Assembly: GCA_039720395.1 (NCBI GenBank)
Contig: CM077833.1
Coordinates: 4,114,797 to 4,178,796 of the forward strand
DNA from: Liquidambar formosana
Taxonomy: Eukaryota; Streptophyta; Magnoliopsida; Saxifragales; Altingiaceae
Reading direction: 5' to 3'
DNA length: 64,000 bases
Shown here piece by piece: positions 11,794 through 21,628 of this stretch; the stretch's first letter is position 1, and each line of letters opens with the position of its first letter. The notes below the pieces were generated by a model. That model saw only the letters and a list, made by a program, of their open reading frames with translations, was not told the DNA's origin and ran no database searches. A program made the position numbers and the translations under genes.

Positions 11794-14700
11794 ATGGCTA
11801 TGCATAATACAAAATACATATGGGCTGGAATTTATGGTGTAGTTGAATGATTCAAAAATCTGGAGAATTTTTACTGCAGAATTGTTCTTCTCTCTGGCCG
11901 AACCTAGGGTTTGGAACCCTAGGTCTATTCTTCTTCTACTCCTCTTCTAAATCATGGTTAAGGGTAACCATTGATGCAAAGGTTGTATAGGGTTTGAATT
12001 GGAAAAAAAAAAAAAAAAAAGGAAAACTGGGTTTTCTGAAGAGGGTCGAATCTGGGTTTTAGAACCCAGAGGTTCTTGCAATTAAATTCAATCAAAGCTT
12101 CTGTATTTTTGATGCAAATCCATTGTAGGATCATTATATATCATGTGTATATGATTTTCTTTAAGTTTCAAAAAGGTTTTGATGGAAAAAGATTCAAAAA
12201 GTTTGAAAATTTTTCATGAACAGCATAGCAGATTTTCTCTGCAGAAAAGTCATCAATGGAGTTTTGATTAGAACTTGAGTTAGGGTACTCCAAATTGCAT
12301 GAAACCAATTGCATTAGTTTCCTAAGACATGTAGGATACTGGGAAAATTCGTTTGGTAGCCTAATTCATTCATCTTGCTGGGTTTTAAATCAATTTCTGA
12401 CCATGGACAGTATGCTGTCAAATTCTGGGCAGCATACTGTTGTTTTAATTGTTTAGAACAATTGGTGATGATTCGATCATCCAAACCTCTTCTAGACGCT
12501 TAGTATTTCATGTAGGGACATGATACAAAAGCTGGTTTCAATGGAGGAGTCGAATTGATAAGGTTTTAGAAGCTATTGTGACCTTCAAGGTCTGCAACAA
12601 TGGCTCCAGCAATGGGTTTTGGAAACCCTGATTGTTTTTGATGATGGCAGCCACTTCCACCACTCCTCACGTGTCCAGAGGCTTGTCCCACACCCCTAGG
12701 ATGTTCTCCCATGGCTGCCCATGGCCTCCCACAGTCGTTGGTGGCCATGGCAGCCTAGCCAAGCTCAGGCAGCCGTCTTGGTAGTGACGGCTGCATAGAG
12801 TTAAGGATGAAACCCTAATTTTGAGTTAATGATGAAACCCTAATTTCATTATGGCATTAATTAAAACCCTAATTGGAATATTAATTACCTTTATTAAGAG
12901 TTAATGATTGGTCATTAAATGACCAATCATGGTTATTAATTGTTAGGACATAATTAATACCATAAATGATGTCTAGGGTTAGGGTTTTGGAAACCCTAAT
13001 TAGTGTAATTAATTAAGGGTAATTAATACCCTATTTGGCACTAATTAAACCCTAATCCCTTTTATTAAATACCGTATGAACCTAGGGTTTTAATGATTGG
13101 ACATTAAATGACCAATCATAAGGAATTTAATGATTAGGGCTTGCATTTAGGGTTTAGGGTTATGCGTTTAGGGTTTAGGGTTTTAGGAAACCCTAATACA
13201 CTAATTCATCATTTAAATGATTTTATTTAATTCCCATGTTAATTATTTAATTAATATTGATTAATTTTATAATGTTTTAAATGGTTTAAAATACAATTGG
13301 GGATTAAATTAAAATCTGGAAATTCTTAATTAAATGAAATTGATTTGTTTAATTAAGGAAACCCTAATATTGGATATTAGAGTTATTTTAGGAAACTTTA
13401 TATGTTTAAATTAATTTGATTAATTGAAACTAAAATGTCTTAAATGTTAAGACTTTATTTAATTCTGGATATTTTTGTTAATACCTAATAAGATTAGGAT
13501 GCATTAATGAGATTAATGTAAATCATTCAAGAGAATTACCATAATGCCCATATGTTTTAATGCTTACAGTTTTTCTTTACATTATGCAATGAGATTGTAT
13601 GTATGTCTATGGATGATGATTATGGACTATACCCTTTAAACCAATTGTGATTGGCCGTCTTATGAATGGGATGTTATTATTTACAAGAGTTGTAATTTTA
13701 TTAAGGTGATGTAATTTATTTGGGGCTTGCATGCCACCTTCCCTCTCCCTCTCTCTCTATCATTCTCTTATGTACCCTACATTCCCCTTATGTATCCTTT
13801 TCTTTAAATTATGTAAATGTTATGTAATCGAGAGCGCACTAAGGAGCATGGTGGACCCAAAGGAGCATGATAGAGCCCAACAAGCCAATGGTGGAGACCA
13901 TCAAGCCAAGGGAGCAGATTGAAGGACTTGAAAGCTTAGAGAAGTGTTTCAAGACAGCATGCATGTTTCGAATGTGTTATTTTACGATCACCTACACCCA
14001 CCTTAGACCTTGGATTCAATCTATTGGCTTGGATTGAATCCTCTCAAAGTCCATAATCATCATAGTGGGAGCTTTTAATGAGATTAATAGTGATAGCTCC
14101 AAATCCATAGATCGTTATATGTCTCTTCTTAGGGACTAATATCGATAAGTGGATTATTATTATTTTATGCTGTTCAATTTTTATTTATATGCATGAGATG
14201 TATGTTAATTTGATGAGACCCTTAAAAACCCCTCTCTTTTAATATTAAGTTGGAAATGGAGAATACACTAGGGAATGGATTCTTCATTGCCTTCCATCAT
14301 TATAGGATCATCTAACGTCCCTTAATGTGGGTACCTGGCTGCAGACATGTAGGAGCTACCCATATTAAAGACATCACTTGAAACTATCGCATATATAGAT
14401 ATCATGGGGTGCCTAAGCTGGTATATACCAAGAAACTAACATGTGAGGTATATATTTGGTGAAACATACCTGTGTGAATGATGGGCTTAACTTAACTAGG
14501 GAAGTATTCCAAAAAACTAACATGTGAGGAGTATGTACCCTAGAGGCAAAACGATTGGAATTTGCTTATGAAGCAATAGACAAAGAGTTGTCTTCTTACT
14601 GTGGGTTAGAAGTCAAGAAACTAACATGTGAGGCTTCTAGGTCACAGTGGGACCCCAATCCCCATTAGGAATGAGATTCTCGAATTCCATTAGAGGGTGT

Positions 14701-14810
14701 ATGGAATTTGATAAAATAGTGGGAGGTACCATATGATTAAAGACCCGATCATTATGGATTAAAAATGAAATCTGATTTTCTGTTTAATTTTCTGTATGTA
14801 GATCACCGTA
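11794..14810 (+). other. Copia-1 long untranslated leader
   Basis: Three kilobases separate the primer site and the polyprotein start, unusually long for copia. It contains a near-perfect 27-bp palindrome (12904-12930), many AAACCCTAA telo-boxes (12810-13200), TTTAGGG telomere-like runs (13140-13190) and three copies of a 21-bp motif just before the start codon (14428, 14509, 14613). Element B keeps almost the same leader (53412-56870), which argues for function in cis. Confidence 0.8.
14428..14633 (+). repeat. Three copies of a 21-bp motif upstream of gag
   Basis: CCAAGAAACTAACATGTGAG plus a final G occurs at 14428-14448, 14509-14529 (one base changed) and 14613-14633 (first base T). In element B the copies are at 56514, 56595 and 56700, with the same spacing (81 and about 105 bp). 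Confidence 0.9.
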
Positions 14811-17800
14811 ATGGCTCACCGCAACCCGTTATCCAACATTTTGGAAACCAACCGTTTAACTGGACCTAATTATCTTGATTGGTTAAGGAATTTAAAAATC
14901 GTTTTGAATTCTGAAAATATTACCTATGCACTTCAAAGTCCACTTCCCAATGCTCCTACTGAGGCTGCAACTCGGCAAGAGAAAGACGCTTATCAGAAGC
15001 GCATGGATGATGATCTTATGACGAGATGCTATATGATGGTGTCTCTAAGTCCTGAGCTTAAGAAGCAATACGAGTCCATGGGAAGTGCACCCGAGATATT
15101 TATCCACATACAAGAGTTGTATGGCAAAGAGTTCTTGCTCGAATGTGATGAATGGGTTGAAGTTCCTGCTTCCAATTCTATACTCAAGCCTAAAGGCAAG
15201 GGAATAAGAAAGGGTAAGAGTACCCAAAGGAAGAGGAAAGGTAAAGGGATCTGTTTTTACTGCGGCAAAGATGGGCATTGGAAACGTAACTGCCAAGAGT
15301 ATCTAGATACTCTAAAGAACCAACCTTCGGAAGGTATGGATTATGCTCTTATACTTGAGACTAACATGAGTGTTAGCTCTGCTTCCACTTGGGTACTAGA
15401 TTCTGGTGCGAGTTCTCATATTTGTAATTCCATGCAGGACCTAGTGGGAAGTAGAAGGCTGAGTAAAGGAGAAGTAACCCTACGAGTGGGAAATGGAGCA
15501 AACGTTGCTGCATTAGCCGTGGGGACTTGCTGCTTGACTTTGCCTAGTGGGAGTAGTTTAGAATTATCAGGCTGTCTTTATATTCCAGAAGTTATAAGAA
15601 ACATTATTTCTATTTCAGTATTATCTAAACAAGGATTTAGGTTTGTTTTTGAGGAGAATAAATGTTCTTTATTTAAAAATGAAGAGTTCATTACTTCTGG
15701 AGTTTATGTGAATGGCCTTTATTTTCTAAACTTTATTGCAAATGTTAATTGCATAGAGCATGATAGTTCTAAATTGAATGCAAACAAACCCAAGAGAACA
15801 AGAGATGAAGAAAACTCCGCATATGACTGGCACTTGAGACTAGGTCATATCAGTGAGAACAGGATTAACAAGATGTGTAAGGATGGACAATTGGGTCCAT
15901 TGGTTTCTATGCCCTTTCCAACTTGTGAATCTTGTTTACTAGGTAAAATGACCAAGTCACCTTTCACCGGTCACGGTGAGAGAGCAGCAGACATATTAGG
16001 ATTAATACATAGTGATGTATGTGGTCCTATGAGCATACATGCTCGTGGAGGTTTCTCTTACTTTATAACCTTTACCGATGATCATTCTAGGTACGGGTAT
16101 GTGCACTTAATGAAGTACAAATCTGAAGCATTTGAAAAGTTTAAAGAATTCAGATATGAAGTAGAGAAACAAACTGGTAAAAGTATTAAAGCTCTTCGAT
16201 CGGATCGAGGAGGAGAATATTTAACTGGTGAGTTTTTAGATCATCTTGTTCAAGCGGGCATTCTATCTCAATGGACACCTCCTGGAACACCACAGCTTAA
16301 TGGTGTGTCAGAAAGGAGGAATAGAACCTTATTGGATATGGTTAGGTCCATAATGAGTTACACTGATTTACCATTGTCCTTCTGGGGACATGCCCTGGAA
16401 ACTGCCGCGTACTTGTTGAACAGAGTCCCAACCAAATCTGTCCCTAAGACACCGTATGAGATATGGAAAGGGAGAGCACCAAGCCTTAAACATATTAAGG
16501 TATGGGGTTGCACTGCATATGTAAAGACACATGATGCAACCAAGTTAGAATCAAGATCAATTAAATGTAGGTTTGTGGGATATCCTAAAGAGAGTTTAGG
16601 ATATTATTTCTATTATCCTGATGAACAAAAGGTGTTTGTTAGTAAGTTTGCAGTCTTTCTTGAAAAAGAGTTTATTCAAGAAGGAGGCAATAACAGGAAA
16701 ATAGAACTCAAAGAATTGTCTGATGAGACACAAACCGACAGTGATCCCACCCCTGTCCCTGATGAGACAGAACCCACTAATGTACCACAACCTCTCCGTA
16801 GATCGAGTAGGGTATCTGTTGCACCTGAGAGATATGGATTTCTCAACCATAATGCAGAGGAATTGTTCCTTGGTGATAGAGAACACCCAGATGACCCTAC
16901 TACTTATGGACAGGCGATTTCGGATATTGATTCGAACAAATGGCTGGAAGCTATGAAATCTGAAATGGACTCGATGTATTCCAACAAAGTCTGGACTTTA
17001 GTTGATCCACCAGAAGGTATAGTACCTATTGGCTGCAAATGGATCTTCAAAAGGAAGATAGGTTCAGATGGAAAGGTAGAGACCTACAAGGCTAGGCTAG
17101 TGGCAAAAGGTTACCGACAAAGACATGGTATTGACTATGAGGAAACCTTCTCGCCAGTGGCTATGCTTAAGTCCATTAGGATCTTGTTAGCTATAGCTGC
17201 GCACTACGATTATGAGATATGGCAAATGGATGTAAAGACCGCTTTCCTTAATGGAAACATTGAGGAAGACCTTTATATGCAGCAACCTGAGGGTTTTACA
17301 TCCAGTGGTGAGGACCACAAAGTGTGCAAGCTACAGCGGTCCATTTATGGACTTAAACAAGCTTCTAGAAGCTGGAACATCCGATTCGATGAGGCAATCA
17401 AATCGTTTGGTTTCCTACAGAATATGGATGAACCATGTGTGTACAAGAAAGTTAGTGGGAGTGCGATTACCTTCCTAGTCCTATATGTTGATGACATTCT
17501 ACTTATCGGGAATAAAGTAGAAACGTTATCAAAAGTGAAAGAGTGGCTTTCACAGAATTTCTCCATGAAAGATTTGGGAGAAGCATCCTATATTCTGGGA
17601 ATAAAGGTCTATAGAGATAGATCTAAAAGGATGCTAGGACTCTCCCAATCATTGTACATAGACAAAATATTGAAAAGGTTCAATTTAGAAGATTCCAAAA
17701 GAGGTCTAATTCCTGTTAGGCATGGAATCAAGTTGTCTAAAAACATGGCACCTAAAACTCCAGAGGAGATTGCGTACATGAGGACGATTCCCTATGCTTC

Positions 17801-18434
17801 TGCAGTAGGGAGTCTAATGTATGCCATGTTGTGTACAAGACCAGATATCGCTTTTGGTGTAAGTGTTACAAGCAGATATCAGGCAGACCCAGGTGTGAAA
17901 CACTGGGAAGCAGTCAAGGCTGTCCTTAAGTACTTAAGAAGAACTAAGGAACTATTCCTTGTCTATGGAGGAAGAAATTTAGAAATGGTTGGTTATACGG
18001 ATTCAGATTTTCAATCTGACGATGATGATAGGAAATCAACATCGGGGTATGTTTTCACCTTGAATGGTGGAGCTGTAAGTTGGAGGAGCTGTAAACAGGA
18101 TGTTACAGCGGACTCCACTACAGAGGCTGAGTACATTGCTGCATCAGAGGCTGCAAAGGAAGCTGTTTGGATAAAGAAGTTCATTACTGAACTGGGAGTA
18201 GTTCCTGCCATTGAGAAGCCCTTGCCATTGTTTTGTGACAACAACGGGGCTATTGCTCAAGCTAAGGAACCACGGTTTCATCAAAAGTCCAAACACATTG
18301 AGCGTCGATTCCATGTGATTAGAGAGATCATTGGAAGAGGTGATATTAGCATACAGAAGATTCACACAACAGAGAATGTAGCAGATCCCTTCACTAAAGC
18401 TATGACCCAAGAGCAGTTGGATCACCACAGATAG
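14811..18434 (+). CDS. Copia-1 gag-pol polyprotein
   Basis: The frame encodes 1207 residues. A short gag is followed by a zinc knuckle (C148, C151, H156, C161), an aspartic protease with DSGASSH at 197-203, a GAG-pre-integrase zinc motif (H341, H346, C372, C375), an integrase with D402, D465 and E501, an RT with D807 and YVDD at 892-894, and an RNase H with D1064, E1107 and D1143. The protein cuts itself, copies RNA to DNA and inserts it. Two oddities stand out. Gag is shortened between ELYGKEF (103-109) and the basic KPKGKG (126-131): the relic in element B keeps a MINHIE-LEKL-like stretch absent here. The TAG stop at 18432 matches a CAG codon in element C, so 12 C-terminal residues are lost. 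The start ATG follows the conserved leader motifs. Confidence 0.97.
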   Translation: MAHRNPLSNILETNRLTGPNYLDWLRNLKIVLNSENITYALQSPLPNAPTEAATRQEKDAYQKRMDDDLMTRCYMMVSLSPELKKQYESMGSAPEIFIHIQELYGKEFLLECDEWVEVPASNSILKPKGKGIRKGKSTQRKRKGKGICFYCGKDGHWKRNCQEYLDTLKNQPSEGMDYALILETNMSVSSASTWVLDSGASSHICNSMQDLVGSRRLSKGEVTLRVGNGANVAALAVGTCCLTLPSGSSLELSGCLYIPEVIRNIISISVLSKQGFRFVFEENKCSLFKNEEFITSGVYVNGLYFLNFIANVNCIEHDSSKLNANKPKRTRDEENSAYDWHLRLGHISENRINKMCKDGQLGPLVSMPFPTCESCLLGKMTKSPFTGHGERAADILGLIHSDVCGPMSIHARGGFSYFITFTDDHSRYGYVHLMKYKSEAFEKFKEFRYEVEKQTGKSIKALRSDRGGEYLTGEFLDHLVQAGILSQWTPPGTPQLNGVSERRNRTLLDMVRSIMSYTDLPLSFWGHALETAAYLLNRVPTKSVPKTPYEIWKGRAPSLKHIKVWGCTAYVKTHDATKLESRSIKCRFVGYPKESLGYYFYYPDEQKVFVSKFAVFLEKEFIQEGGNNRKIELKELSDETQTDSDPTPVPDETEPTNVPQPLRRSSRVSVAPERYGFLNHNAEELFLGDREHPDDPTTYGQAISDIDSNKWLEAMKSEMDSMYSNKVWTLVDPPEGIVPIGCKWIFKRKIGSDGKVETYKARLVAKGYRQRHGIDYEETFSPVAMLKSIRILLAIAAHYDYEIWQMDVKTAFLNGNIEEDLYMQQPEGFTSSGEDHKVCKLQRSIYGLKQASRSWNIRFDEAIKSFGFLQNMDEPCVYKKVSGSAITFLVLYVDDILLIGNKVETLSKVKEWLSQNFSMKDLGEASYILGIKVYRDRSKRMLGLSQSLYIDKILKRFNLEDSKRGLIPVRHGIKLSKNMAPKTPEEIAYMRTIPYASAVGSLMYAMLCTRPDIAFGVSVTSRYQADPGVKHWEAVKAVLKYLRRTKELFLVYGGRNLEMVGYTDSDFQSDDDDRKSTSGYVFTLNGGAVSWRSCKQDVTADSTTEAEYIAASEAAKEAVWIKKFITELGVVPAIEKPLPLFCDNNGAIAQAKEPRFHQKSKHIERRFHVIREIIGRGDISIQKIHTTENVADPFTKAMTQEQLDHHR

Positions 18435-18473
18435 GAAATGGGTATTAGATACATTGTGGATTGGCTATAGTGC

Positions 18474-18484
18474 AAGTGGGAGAT
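18474..18484 (+). promoter_or_regulatory. Copia-1 polypurine tract
   Basis: AAGTGGGAGAT abuts the 3' LTR and would prime plus-strand DNA. The same tract appears before the 3' LTR of element B and, reversed, beside the LTR of element C. Confidence 0.9.
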
Positions 18485-20141
18485 TGTTAGAGTTATGCCC
18501 TAGAGCCAATCATAGAGATGATTGTTTAGGGATAAAGGAACAATCATTTGATTTCATTTATGTATGTCACATTTATTATTGATTTAATAAAAGGGCTTAT
18601 TCTATTATGTTTGTATGCATCATTTATATTTACATAATATGTCCAAGGAGTTAGAGTTGAGAATATTGAATTACAAAGAGTTGTAATTATGAGACTGTAA
18701 ATATATCTCTGTACTAAACTCCTAAATCATTCCTAGTTGAAGGTTCACTATGATGGACAGTAATGAACCATAGGACTAGCACTTGTTAGGTTGACTCTAT
18801 AGGAGGATAGCTGGTCTCAAGCTATTTGTGTGGAGATACTACAACCAACAGGTGGGTGCCTGTTAATAGAATAGGTACACTGAATGTGACCAAAGATTTG
18901 AGATAAACTGAATGGAGTTTTAACCTGCCTGTCAATCAGTTTCTCAATGTTATAGTGGTACAAGTAATCCTTAGACCTGAGACACCATAGTTACCTTATG
19001 CATGTAGCTTTAGAAGTTTGATAACACTAAGTGCAGATTCTATTCATGGGTCTGTAAAGGTGTTCATTGGCCCTATTGCTATATGTATGAAGGCATATGA
19101 GTGATCGACAAGGAATCCATTACTCTCAGGAAAAAGAGAGAGAATGTCTCATATAGCATTCATAATATAACTCATTCAGTCCATGGCCATGGCAGTGTGA
19201 ATATGGAAAGAAGTTTCCATAAGTTCATCATTGAGTTGATATTTATGAATGAGTATAAAGTAATTGAACTAGGGACTTGACAGACTTCCATGTCCTATTA
19301 GTTCAATTGGAGACATTGTGTAAATGGAAGGATGCAATTGTAACCTACAAACTATAACAGAAGGGTTCTATGTTAGATCTTATTCACTTCATTAAGGACA
19401 ACACCATGAACCATATGCTAGGTGTTATTCATGGTTAGTAGAAGCCCTAATTGATATAAGTGAGTTATAATCAATTAGGGGATTGGAAGGAGTTCCAATC
19501 AGACCCTAAATGGAAAGAGTTCCATTGTGCACACCTCGTGCTATTCCTACTACTTGATGATGTGAACCCAATGGGTCACACACTGATCATGCAAGATGAG
19601 CTTTAAAGTCTATGAGAGAAAGGGTATGAGTGCATAAAGAATAGTTCTTTGAGGCCTATTTATATTTGATATAATTTATAGGGGTTATTGTGCAATTTAG
19701 AGAAATTGCATCACACCCTAATAGGGTTTCCCCCTAGGGCCGGCCCCCTTAGTGTGGACTATATAAGCCACACTATGATGTGTGACATCATCACAAGAAG
19801 AAACCCCAAGGGCTGGCCGAAATTTTCCAGCCTCTCTCTCTCTCTCTCTCCTCTCTTCTCCTACACTAGCAACAACAAGGGAAAGGAAGGAAAGGACTTG
19901 GAGCTCTAGCTAGGTGTGGATACCGTTGGAGGCAGCACACTTGGGCTGCTCATTCACCGCTGTCCGGAATCAAAGCTTGAAAAAAAAAAAGGAGAAGACA
20001 AAAATTCTGTAAGTGTTCTAACCCTCTTCATAGTTAGGGTTTGATTTTGTATATGCATAGTTAGATTCATGGGCTGTGGAATCAAAGGGAAAATTTTTAT
20101 ATTCCGCACTTCTATTTTTCCCTCTTGTATGATTCCCAACA
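18485..20141 (+). repeat. 3' LTR of copia-1
   Basis: It is 1657 bp and the same length as the 5' LTR. Differences seen are C/T in GAGACACT, A/G in CCTGAAAC, A/G in CAATTAGAG and T/C in TCCTATTAC. It ends CCCAACA before the duplicated CTTCA. Confidence 0.97.
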
Positions 20142-20146
20142 CTTCA

Positions 20147-20341
20147 TGCCCTTAGTATGTCACCTCACACTTCAAGGTACCCTTGGAGATGAGATGTCTA
20201 ACTAAAGGAATGCTTTATAAGATCACACTTATCAATTTAGTGCAGTCATGGAAATATTGTTAAAATGTTTTGGTCATAGCCTAAAAAGGGAATTTTGTTC
20301 TTGAAGGGGGGCTGGATTAAACCCGTGACAACTTATTAAGG
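20147..20341 (+). other. Element E leader, second part
   Basis: This resumes the leader of E after copia-1. Another hairpin unit lies here: CACCTCA (20161-20167) faces TGAGATG (20190-20196), with an inner stem CAAGG-TAC-CCTTG. It is related to the unit at 9957-9999 but has a different inner stem sequence. Confidence 0.7.
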
Positions 20342-21628
20342 TTGGACTCAAATTTTGAACCCAAGATGGCTAACAAAGGGACTAGTGAAAGGAACTTTGA
20401 CCTTGAGGCTTGTTTGAAAGCCATTATGGACAAGCTTGACCACACCGCCGAGACATCCGATACAGCCTTGAAAATGGCTCAAGAGAACCAACAGAAGATG
20501 GCAGATCTTGAACAAAATAGCTTTAAGGCCCACTCCTCGGGTATACCTCATGGGGTTGGCACCAAAGAGGGACCTCAATCCAATGAGAACACCAAGACAA
20601 GGGAGGAAAGTAGTTCAAAACCTGTAGTCATCAACCTAGAAGGGGAAGCCAAAGGAAAGGGTACCAGCAATGATTCTGTGTTAGCTAGCAAAGTAGAAGC
20701 ATTGGAGAGAACTATAAAAGGGATTCGTAAGGCCGATGACATGATCGATGTGCGGACTTTATCTCTGTTTCCAACGGCTCGTATTCCATTGCAATTCAAG
20801 ATGCCAGAGTTGGAGAAATTTGATGGGACGGGTTGGCCCAAGACTCATTTGAAGATGTATGTGCGAGCTATGCACCCCCGAGGGGCCACTAACGAGCTTT
20901 TAGCTCAAATGTTCCATGAAACCTTGGCAACCTCCGCTTTGAAATGGTTCTTATCGTTAGATGAGAATAGGACTCGGACTTGGGAAGACATATGCAATGA
21001 ATTCTCGGAGCACTACAAGTACAGTACAGAGGTGGATGTTACTCGGAGAGACTTGGAGACTACAAAACAAGGGGCTAATGAAACCTTCTCCGAATTCATT
21101 ACAAGGTGGAGACAAAAGGCTTCTCAGATGGCGAACTGACCCAATGAAGAAGAGCAGATTCAGACGGTAGTTAAGAACCTCCTCCCTATTTACCATAAGC
21201 ATCTATTTGCAAGCTATTTCCCAAACTTTAAAGCTTTAATTGGGGCTGGAACTCAAGTAGAAGATGCCATTGGTGACGGTACAATTGAGGAAGAGGAGAA
21301 ATCAGGGAACTCTCGAACTGGAAGTAATGGAAAGACACATAGGCATGTCAATGCCATATCTCCCCAACAATCTCGCCAATTCACTGAACTCTATATGCCA
21401 TTGAGCGATGTTTTTGAGAAGTTGAAGGTGAAAGGTTTGCTTCAACCCCTTGACCCAACACCGTTGCCTAACCCATTACCTCGTCGCTTCAAAGAGAATG
21501 AGTATTGTGACTTCCACCAAGGCAAGGGGCATAGCACTGATCGATGCCCAAGGTTGAAACATGAAATCCAAGACCTCTTTGACAAGGGAATTGTCTCTCC
21601 ACCTAAGGCATCCAATCATTCACTCTAA
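20342..21628 (+). pseudogene. Element E gag, one in-frame stop
   Basis: A single frame runs from an ATG at 20342 through 428 codons, broken only by TGA at 21137-21139 (likely a CGA-to-TGA transition). The N-terminus is hydrophilic with a coiled-coil-like stretch. A retrotransposon gag domain follows (FDGTGWPKTHLKMYVRAM, WFLSLDE, TWEDICNEF, RRDLETTKQG, ETFSEFITRWR). A cysteine/histidine motif, CDFHQGKGHSTDRC, comes near the end. The family role is capsid formation and RNA packaging. No pol follows, so the element would have relied on enzymes from a relative. An upstream ATG is not evident. The stop may be very recent because the rest is undamaged. Confidence 0.85.

Larger units (their letters stand above)
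10123..20141 (+). mobile_element. Copia-1: young, nearly intact Ty1/copia retrotransposon
   Basis: Two 1657-bp LTRs start TGTTAGAG and end CCCAACA. I saw only four differences between them. The flanks carry a perfect 5-bp duplication CTTCA (10118-10122 and 20142-20146). A TGGTATCAGAGCC primer site, a 3-kb untranslated leader, one gag-pol frame of 1207 codons and a purine tract before the 3' LTR complete the element. Integrase precedes RT, which is the copia order. It sits in the leader of element E and is therefore younger than E. Four more copies of the family occur in this window. Confidence 0.97.

Noticed and set aside
13140..13190. True telomeric sequence
   Set aside because: Only a few TTTAGGG units, inside a transposon leader and repeated in a second copy.
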